Below are positions 1-4,498 of a stretch of DNA of 16,821 nucleotides, piece by piece. The translations under genes were made by a program, and so were the position numbers. The notes beneath the pieces were generated by a model. That model had not been told where the DNA came from. It did no database searches and saw only the letters and a program-made list of their open reading frames with translations. The stretch comes from JAXGVG01 sp040773965 (GTDB lineage Bacteria > Pseudomonadota > Alphaproteobacteria > UBA9219): NCBI GenBank assembly GCA_040773965.1, contig JAXGVG010000025.1, forward strand, positions 1-16,821, read 5' to 3'. Positions within the stretch are counted from its first letter, which is position 1; every line of letters starts with the position of its first letter.

Positions 1-54
1 CGCAACAACCGCTACAACCAGAAATGGCTAAAGCGGCATGAGAAAAAGGGGTAA
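1..54 (+). CDS. possible 3' end of an unidentified gene
   Basis: Frame 1 is open from the window edge and ends at TAA 52-54. The visible tail is 17 residues, rich in Asn, Lys and Arg (RNNRYNQKWLKRHEKKG), compatible with a basic C-terminus. Frame 3 is also open to a TGA at 39-41, so the reading frame is not certain. No family can be recognised. If the island model is right, this would be part of an earlier cassette between leuC and the genes that follow. Confidence 0.25.
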   Translation, partial: RNNRYNQKWLKRHEKKG

Positions 55-99
55 ATCCATGGACCTTAATTTACCCCGCTTGCTGGTCTAAACGACGGG

Positions 100-615
100 G
101 TGCAGCTCAAAATAGCTGTGCTGCGCGGCCGTGCGGTTCATGAGTATACATTAAATAATTTAGCCGTTATGTTTCCTAAAGCGCTCAATGATGAAGCTAA
201 GAATTGTTATCGTTCCGCTATATCGAATTTTGTCGAAGACAGATGGAATAAATATTTTTATGAAGAGAGTTGCAATACGAGATTCAAAATATGTGCTCAT
301 AATGAATATGAGTTATATGAAAACTTGCGTAAAGCCTATTTACCTAAGCAGAACATACAACTTGATGTGTCATTACATGGCGAGGTCTTGGGCGCAATAT
401 GGCTGCCCGCTAGTGACTTTTACAGGGATTTACGTAAAATGTATCGCGAACCGGAAAAAGACGGAAAAATAGCAGGCCCGCCAGATGAAAAAATGTTGGC
501 AGATTATAAAAAATATTTTGATAATTGTGCGTCGCTGAACCCTTTGCCGTGGTTCACTCTTGGAGAAGAAGTTCTGATCTCGCGTCCGCATTTATGTTTG
601 GGGAGATGCCCATGA
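100..615 (+). CDS. unrecognised soluble protein in the AT-rich island
   Basis: I do not recognise this 171-residue protein. It has no signal peptide and no membrane segment, and is rich in charged and aromatic residues, for example EDRWNKYFYEES around residues 46-57 and DFYRDLRKMYREPEKDGK around 106-123. Its stop overlaps the start of the next gene by ATGA (612-615), so the two are probably translationally coupled. The start is doubtful: GTG at 100 lacks a clear ribosome binding site, and the first in-frame ATG is at 169. An ATG at 59 with GGGG eight bases upstream stops after ten codons, while the long frame is open from 70. A single indel could therefore have broken the true N-terminus. A toxin, immunity or cassette-cargo role is only a guess from its position. 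Confidence 0.6.
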   Translation: MQLKIAVLRGRAVHEYTLNNLAVMFPKALNDEAKNCYRSAISNFVEDRWNKYFYEESCNTRFKICAHNEYELYENLRKAYLPKQNIQLDVSLHGEVLGAIWLPASDFYRDLRKMYREPEKDGKIAGPPDEKMLADYKKYFDNCASLNPLPWFTLGEEVLISRPHLCLGRCP

Positions 616-1157
616 TAAATAACATTCCATTTGGCTCCGTCACCTATGATACATGGCATGTATCGTTGTATGTTATTGTATTTGTTGTTTCTTTTGGCGT
701 GATTATTTTATTGTCGTTTTGGGAAAAATGGGCGTTATTTGCAGGAAAGCGAAAGTGGGGATCGCGTGTTATCTTGTGTCTTTCATTTTTATTTCTTTCT
801 TTTTCACTAACTTCAATTTTTGGAATGTGGGCGCCTTTAGTTCCTGCTAAGCTTTCATTCGACAACCCAAATTTGACAGCATCAGCAATTAAAATGGGCA
901 TTGCCGGTATTATTTTGCCGCGAGAACTAACATCACATCTGCCTCCAGAGAACGAAAAACTTGTTAACTGTATTGTCGTGCTAAGTGGTGCCGATATGAG
1001 GTCTCGTCAAGCCAAATGCGGCGATGATCGTGCGTGTTTTGAAAAAATGCTTGTCTTATCGCGTGCTGAAATAATCGAAAAAATCAGGCAAAGCCAAACA
1101 ACGAACATCGAATACGTTTCAGAAAAATGTAAGGACGTGGATGTTTCGAAGCTTTAG
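612..1157 (+). CDS. two-helix membrane protein with soluble C-terminal domain, B-like
   Basis: I chose ATG 612 because GGGGAG lies seven bases upstream and the start overlaps the previous stop (ATGA). The product is 181 residues. There are two hydrophobic segments, about 19-37 and 52-76. Between them is a basic linker with W-x-x-FA-x-KRKW-x-SR (about residues 40-52), the signature shared with the two B proteins downstream (1493-1765 and 2070-2345). Unlike them, it continues into a soluble tail of about 100 residues with Cys120, Cys136, Cys142 and Cys173. If the tail is periplasmic these could form disulfides. The stop is TAG (1155-1157), and the next mini-ORF lies in the same frame a few codons on. 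The function is unknown. Confidence 0.75.
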   Translation: MINNIPFGSVTYDTWHVSLYVIVFVVSFGVIILLSFWEKWALFAGKRKWGSRVILCLSFLFLSFSLTSIFGMWAPLVPAKLSFDNPNLTASAIKMGIAGIILPRELTSHLPPENEKLVNCIVVLSGADMRSRQAKCGDDRACFEKMLVLSRAEIIEKIRQSQTTNIEYVSEKCKDVDVSKL

Positions 1158-1169
1158 GGGTTCATGAGC

Positions 1170-1247
1170 ATGAAAAAATTCACGCAACTCACAGATATGG
1201 CCACGGCTCTTGCGGGAAAGTTGGCGGATGTAAGGGGGATGGGATGA
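1170..1247 (+). CDS. 25-codon mini-ORF, leuD-start/leuC-end hybrid, copy 1
   Basis: This reads MKKFTQLT followed by DMATALAGKLADVRGMG and TGA. The first eight residues match the start of LeuD (MQKFTQLT at 2377) with one change, and the DNA is nearly identical there. The rest resembles a LeuC C-terminus, whose family pattern is roughly MAxAxAxxGxxADxR (E. coli ends AAVTGHFADIRNIK). The stop overlaps the next start (ATGA, 1244-1247). Copy 2 at 1768-1845 differs by one base in 78. I infer the scar of a tandem duplication that joined the leuD start to the leuC end in frame, now acting as a short leader coupling translation to gene A. Whether the peptide itself does anything is unknown. Confidence 0.65.
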   Translation: MKKFTQLTDMATALAGKLADVRGMG

Positions 1248-1444
1248 GACAAGTTAATTTTATTATTATTTTCATCGTGTTGTTGCTTATTTTGCTCCCA
1301 TCCATTTTAGGTTTGTTTGGGTTTTTTGAGAAAAGAGAGCCGAACTCATATTCTTTTCTCACACGAAGATTATTATTAACACTTGTTTGTCTATACCTAT
1401 TGGACATAGCTTTTAGATGTTTTGGAAAACAGATCTTACACTGA
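1244..1444 (+). CDS. small two-helix membrane protein, cassette gene A (copy 1)
   Basis: A 66-residue protein with two hydrophobic helices (about 5-27 and 43-60) joined by a charged loop containing GLFGFFEKR, then N-x-YSF and a basic RR pair. Aligned without gaps to the A protein at 1842-2042 it has 25 identical residues of 66, concentrated in residues 21-46, so the loop is the conserved part. Its ATG overlaps the stop of the mini-ORF before it, which suggests translational coupling. B1 follows 48 bases later. I recognise no named family. Position and form would fit a small inner-membrane immunity protein or membrane-acting peptide, but nothing in the sequence decides this. Confidence 0.75.
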   Translation: MRQVNFIIIFIVLLLILLPSILGLFGFFEKREPNSYSFLTRRLLLTLVCLYLLDIAFRCFGKQILH

Positions 1445-1479
1445 CCCGGCTTTGGGGAGAACGTCGTCCGTTAGGGATT

Positions 1480-1492
1480 AGGAGGAGTATCT
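1480..1492 (+). promoter_or_regulatory. strong ribosome binding site of gene B1
   Basis: AGGAGG at 1480-1485 is a full Shine-Dalgarno sequence seven bases before ATG 1493. It contrasts with the mini-ORF/A pair, which appears to rely on overlap, and shows that B1 starts translation independently of A1. Confidence 0.7.
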
Positions 1493-1765
1493 ATGCATAC
1501 ATATGAGCATTATGATCACATAGATAGTGATCCTTGGTTTTTTCATCAAGAGTATTTAGTGGAGATTGTATCCGGTTTTATTTTTCTCGTTGTCGCTATT
1601 ATTTTTATTGTGCAGGGTAGAATATGGAAAGAATTTGCCCTCAAACGAAAATGGTCGTCGCGTGTTGTATTATTCATTTTATTATTTCCTCTCGGCGTAG
1701 GGCGTTTTTTAACTACTTACAGTTTGGCAATATTATTTCATCGGCTTGTTCTGCCAGATCAATAA
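1493..1765 (+). CDS. small two-helix membrane protein, cassette gene B (copy 1)
   Basis: A 90-residue protein with an acidic, His/Tyr-rich N-terminus (about residues 1-20), a hydrophobic helix at about 23-42, a basic linker (IWKEFALKRKWSSR, 44-57) and a second hydrophobic stretch from about 58 to 84. It aligns without gaps to B2 from Asp11 through residue 72, with 33 of 62 identities; the linker and PLGV are the most conserved parts. The same linker occurs in the protein at 612-1157. ATG 1493 is fixed by a full AGGAGG. The stop lies two bases before the second mini-ORF. The function is unknown. Confidence 0.75.
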   Translation: MHTYEHYDHIDSDPWFFHQEYLVEIVSGFIFLVVAIIFIVQGRIWKEFALKRKWSSRVVLFILLFPLGVGRFLTTYSLAILFHRLVLPDQ

Positions 1766-1767
1766 TC

Positions 1768-1845
1768 ATGCAAAAATTCACGCAACTCACAGATATGGCC
1801 ACGGCTCTTGCGGGAAAGTTGGCGGATGTAAGGGGGATGGGATGA
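1768..1845 (+). CDS. 25-codon mini-ORF, leuD-start/leuC-end hybrid, copy 2
   Basis: This copy differs from copy 1 only in its fourth base, giving MQKFTQLT exactly as in LeuD. The first 23 bases match the start of leuD at 2377, after which it turns into the presumed leuC 3' end. Sequence upstream of the ATG differs from that before copy 1 and before leuD, so homology begins sharply at the start codon. No Shine-Dalgarno sequence is visible; the B1 stop two bases upstream may allow re-initiation. The TGA stop overlaps the start of A2 by ATGA (1842-1845). Confidence 0.65.
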   Translation: MQKFTQLTDMATALAGKLADVRGMG

Positions 1846-2042
1846 AATTAGGTTATGCGATTTTCTTAGGTACCTTTTTCTTGACTGTAATGCTTCTACC
1901 CATTTTGGGATTGTTCGGTTATTTTGAGAAAAGGGATGCAAACACCTATTCTTTTCGTAGCAGAAGATTTTTGTTAACAGTTATAAGCCTTACAATATTT
2001 AACTTTGGAATGCGATATTTGCTGCATGTTTTCATGGCTTAA
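1842..2042 (+). CDS. small two-helix membrane protein, cassette gene A (copy 2)
   Basis: A 66-residue paralogue of the protein at 1244-1444, identical in length and layout: helix about 5-27, loop GLFGYFEKRDANTYSF and RR, then helix about 43-60. About 38% of residues match by ungapped hand alignment. The mini-ORF immediately upstream is by contrast almost unchanged in DNA, so A1 and A2 diverged much more than their flanks. The start is set by the ATGA overlap with that mini-ORF. B2 follows. The family is unrecognised. Confidence 0.75.
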   Translation: MKLGYAIFLGTFFLTVMLLPILGLFGYFEKRDANTYSFRSRRFLLTVISLTIFNFGMRYLLHVFMA

Positions 2043-2069
2043 CTTCTAAGGAGAGAACTATGATTTTAT

Positions 2070-2345
2070 ATGTTGGGATACGCTTGGGGATTATCCATGT
2101 TTAAATCAACATCATTGGATATTGATACCGTGGCGTTGTTCGTCAGGAATGGCGTTTGGATTGTGTCTTTTTTCTTATTTCTCACTGTCGCTATTGTTTG
2201 TTTTGCGCAGAGTAAATTGTGGAAAAGCTTTGCTCATAAAAAGAAATGGTCGTCTCGTATAGTGCTGTTTTTGTTGTTATGCCCTCTTGGTGTGTTGCTT
2301 TTTCACGCAGTTTATTTACTTCTATTTTTTATTAATCATTTATAA
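2070..2345 (+). CDS. small two-helix membrane protein, cassette gene B (copy 2)
   Basis: A 91-residue protein if read from ATG 2070, or 82 if read from ATG 2097. Both hydrophobic helices and the basic linker (LWKSFAHKKKWSSR) match B1. The start is uncertain. The best ribosome binding site (AAGGAG, 2048-2053) sits before ATG 2060, which opens a different frame that stops after 14 codons. ATG 2097 has GGGGA six bases upstream and gives an N-terminus closer to B1 in length. Either the 14-codon frame is a small coupling ORF or a frameshift has altered the N-terminus. The stop at 2343-2345 lies 31 bases before leuD. Confidence 0.7.
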   Translation: MLGYAWGLSMFKSTSLDIDTVALFVRNGVWIVSFFLFLTVAIVCFAQSKLWKSFAHKKKWSSRIVLFLLLCPLGVLLFHAVYLLLFFINHL

Positions 2346-2376
2346 TATGTTGGATCGCAATGATAGTATAATTACC

Positions 2377-2979
2377 ATGCAAAAATTCACGCAACTCACG
2401 GGCGTGGCCGCGCCGATGCCGATGGTTAATATCGATACGGACGCGATTATTCCCAAGCAATTCCTTACGACGACGCAGCGCACGGGGCTCGGCAAGCACT
2501 TGTTTCATGAGATGCGTTTCGACGAAAACGGGCGGGAAATTGCGTCTTTCGTGCTCAATCAGGCCGCGTTTCGTGCCGCCAGGATACTCGTTGCGGGCGC
2601 GAATTTCGGCTGCGGGTCGAGCCGCGAGCATGCGCCCTGGGCGCTCGCAGACTTTGGAATCCGGTGCGTTATCGCGCCCAGCTTCGCCGATATCTTTTTT
2701 AACAACTGTTTCAAGAATGGCCTGTTGCCGATTATCTTGCCGCATGAGCAGGTAGACCGGCTTACCCAAATCGCTCAAAAGACCGGTATGCAACTGACTG
2801 TTGATCTGGAAGCCCAACGCATAACGGGGCCGGATGGGGTCGATTTTGCCTTTACGGTCGAGCCGTTCCGGCGGCATTGCCTGTTGCATGGGCTGGACGA
2901 TATTGGCCTTACGGAACAATATCTTGGGGACATCAAGGCTTTTGAGGACAAACGCAAAACCGAGCAACCGTGGGTATGA
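2377..2979 (+). CDS. leuD: 3-isopropylmalate dehydratase small subunit
   Basis: LeuD pairs with LeuC, the iron-sulfur large subunit, to isomerise 2-isopropylmalate to 3-isopropylmalate in leucine synthesis in the cytoplasm. The 200-residue length matches the family (201 in E. coli). Conserved segments are NIDTDAIIPKQFL (18-30), GANFGCGSSREHAPWAL (74-90), DIFFNNCFKNGLLPI (105-119) and HGLDDIGLT (171-179). ATG 2377 fits the family N-terminus; an in-frame ATG at 2347 would add ten unmatched residues. No Shine-Dalgarno sequence precedes 2377. Two upstream mini-ORFs repeat the first 23 bases of this gene. leuC is not in the window and is presumed upstream, so the normal leuC-leuD adjacency is broken by more than 2.3 kb. 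leuB follows in the same direction. Confidence 0.96.
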   Translation: MQKFTQLTGVAAPMPMVNIDTDAIIPKQFLTTTQRTGLGKHLFHEMRFDENGREIASFVLNQAAFRAARILVAGANFGCGSSREHAPWALADFGIRCVIAPSFADIFFNNCFKNGLLPIILPHEQVDRLTQIAQKTGMQLTVDLEAQRITGPDGVDFAFTVEPFRRHCLLHGLDDIGLTEQYLGDIKAFEDKRKTEQPWV

Positions 2980-3003
2980 TGAAATATCAAATCAGAATAG
3001 CAG

Positions 3004-3086
3004 CGTCATCCCCGCGCAGGCGGGGATCCATCTTGTTGAAACAAAAATGGATTCCCGGCAACCGCTGCGCGGTTCCGGGAATGACG
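3004..3086. repeat. palindromic intergenic repeat (CGTCAT...ATGACG type)
   Basis: The outer ends CGTCATCCCCG and CGGGAATGACG are near-perfect inverted repeats. Inside are two smaller hairpin arms: CCCCGCGCAGGCGGGGATCCA, of which the first 16 bases fold on themselves, and a TGGATTCCCGG...CCGGGAATG arm. This is the widespread REP/MITE-like class with CGTCATTCCCG termini found between genes in many bacteria. It lies in the leuD-leuB gap, where it could fold in the transcript and modulate read-through or mRNA stability. Only one copy is seen in the window. Confidence 0.75.
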
Positions 3087-3143
3087 CCAGTTTTATTTTG
3101 AGGTGTCTGCTCTTACAAACATGATATCAGGTGAAATCCGAAC

Positions 3144-4229
3144 ATGAGCAAGAAAATTCTTTTCCTTCCCGGCGACGGGATCGGGCCCGAAATTATGGCC
3201 GAGGCGAAGCGCGTGCTGGAATGGTTTAGCGGCGAGCGCGGGCTGGCCATGACGATTACGGAGGATCTTGTGGGCGGAGCGGCGATCGACAGGTACGGCG
3301 TGCCGCTGGCGGATTCCACGCTTGGGGCCGCGAAAGAGGCCGATGCGGTCATGCTGGGCGCGGTCGGCGGGCCTAAATGGGAAAAGGCCGCTTTTGACAA
3401 GCGCCCGGAAGCGGGTCTGCTGAAGCTCCGTAAGGAACTGGAATTGTTCGCAAATTTGCGCCCGGCCATCGTGTTCGATCCCCTGATCGGCGCGTCCACG
3501 CTGAAGCCCGAGGTTGTCCGTGGGCTCGATATCATGATCGTGCGGGAACTGGTGGGGGGCGTGTATTTCGGCGAACCCAGAGGTATTTTTGAGATGCCGG
3601 ACGGCGAGCGGCGCGGGGTCAATACGCAGGTCTACACAACGTCCGAAATCAGGCGCATCGCGCGCGTGGCGTTCGGGGCGGCGCGCAAAAGAAGCAACAA
3701 GGTTTGCTCGTGCGAGAAGGGAAATGTCATGGAATCCGGCCTGTTATGGCGGGAGGAGGTCACGAAACTGCATGCGGAAGACTACAAGGACGTGGAGCTT
3801 TCGCATATGTACGCGGACAATTGCGCGATGCAATTGTTGAGGAATCCCAAGCAGTTCGACGTGATTCTGACGGACAACCTGTTCGGGGATATTTTGTCGG
3901 ACGAGGCATCGATGCTGACCGGGTCGCTGGGGATGCTCCCGTCGGCATCGCTGGGAGACAAGGGACGCGCCATGTATGAGCCCATTCACGGTTCGGCCCC
4001 AGATATAGCGGGTAAGGGCGTCGCCAATCCGCTGGCCACGATCCTCAGCGCGGGGATGATGTTCCGCTATTCCTTCGGGTGGGACGAGGAGGCGGAAAGA
4101 CTGGAAAAGGCCGTCAAAGACGTCCTGAACGCGGGAATTCGAACCCCGGACATCGCGCCGGAAGGCCTAAAACCGGTCTCGACAAGGGCCATGGGCGATG
4201 CGGTTCTGAAGGCGTTGGCGCAGCGTTAA
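3144..4229 (+). CDS. leuB: 3-isopropylmalate dehydrogenase
   Basis: LeuB oxidises and decarboxylates 3-isopropylmalate with NAD, the step after LeuCD in leucine synthesis. The 361-residue protein has family length (363 in E. coli). Visible motifs are LPGDGIGPEI (8-17), ELVGGVYFGEPRG (135-147), the substrate/metal-binding YADNCAMQL followed by LTDNLFGDILSDEASMLTGS (242-261), and the NAD-binding EPIHGSAPDIAGKGVANP (279-296). AGGTGA lies about ten bases before ATG 3144. The gene follows leuD by 164 bases, occupied mostly by a palindromic repeat. The stop codon TAA is formed inside the first unit of an 11-bp tandem repeat array, so the last residues (LAQR) are encoded by repeat sequence. Confidence 0.96.
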   Translation: MSKKILFLPGDGIGPEIMAEAKRVLEWFSGERGLAMTITEDLVGGAAIDRYGVPLADSTLGAAKEADAVMLGAVGGPKWEKAAFDKRPEAGLLKLRKELELFANLRPAIVFDPLIGASTLKPEVVRGLDIMIVRELVGGVYFGEPRGIFEMPDGERRGVNTQVYTTSEIRRIARVAFGAARKRSNKVCSCEKGNVMESGLLWREEVTKLHAEDYKDVELSHMYADNCAMQLLRNPKQFDVILTDNLFGDILSDEASMLTGSLGMLPSASLGDKGRAMYEPIHGSAPDIAGKGVANPLATILSAGMMFRYSFGWDEEAERLEKAVKDVLNAGIRTPDIAPEGLKPVSTRAMGDAVLKALAQR

Positions 4230-4294
4230 CGCACCGTTGGCGCAGCGTTGAAGCACCGTTCGCGCACCGTTGGCGCAGCGTTGGCGCACCGTTG
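4218..4294 (+). repeat. seven 11-bp tandem repeats over the leuB stop
   Basis: Seven consecutive 11-bp units with consensus GCGCASCGTTG (S = G or C) occupy 4218-4294 without spacers; a half-unit GCGTTG precedes them at 4212-4217. Units 3 and 6 are identical (GCGCAGCGTTG), and units 5 and 7 are identical (GCGCACCGTTG). Units 1, 2 and 4 carry one or a few changes. The change at the end of unit 1 together with the first base of unit 2 makes the leuB TAA. Unit length is not a multiple of three, so copy-number change downstream of the stop would not alter LeuB. Confidence 0.85.
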
Positions 4295-4396
4295 AGATCC
4301 GGGAAATGAATTGGTTAATGGACGAAGCTGCCATGCAGCCTGTGGACAAGGCTGCCATGTCAACGGTCCGTGGACAAAAGCGGAACGGAGGGTTAA

Positions 4397-4498
4397 ACAG
4401 TTGTTAAGGCCAATCGGGAAGAATTCGCCCGGCTGCCCTATGAAATATATCAGCTTGCGGGCGGCAAGAAAAAAAGCGGGGAAGACCGATGGAACTGA
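4397..4498 (+). pseudogene. 3' remnant of a lost gene upstream of the restriction enzyme
   Basis: A frame without a start codon, opening after a TAA at 4394-4396, ends at TGA 4496-4498 with ANREEFARLPYEIYQLAG and then GGKKKSGEDRWN-like residues. It overlaps the start of the restriction gene (ATG 4489) by ten bases, as cotranscribed genes often do. Its codons look like genuine coding sequence. I infer the tail of a gene once in an operon with the restriction enzyme, possibly its methyltransferase. The rest of 4295-4396 shows only short direct repeats (GCTGCCATG twice, GTGGACAA twice) and no convincing gene. Identity is not established. Confidence 0.4.

Noticed and set aside
2332..2967. 211-codon antisense frame across leuD
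   Set aside because: leuD is unmistakable on the plus strand; the antisense frame is a shadow.
4218..4294. CRISPR array
   Set aside because: The 11-bp units are directly adjacent with no spacers and there are no cas genes, so this is a simple tandem repeat.
4306..4407. 33-codon ORF (MNWLMDEAAMQPVDK...) between leuB and the restriction gene
   Set aside because: It consists largely of short internal repeats (GCTGCCATG, GTGGACAA), has no good ribosome binding site and no similarity to a known protein. It was not called as a gene.
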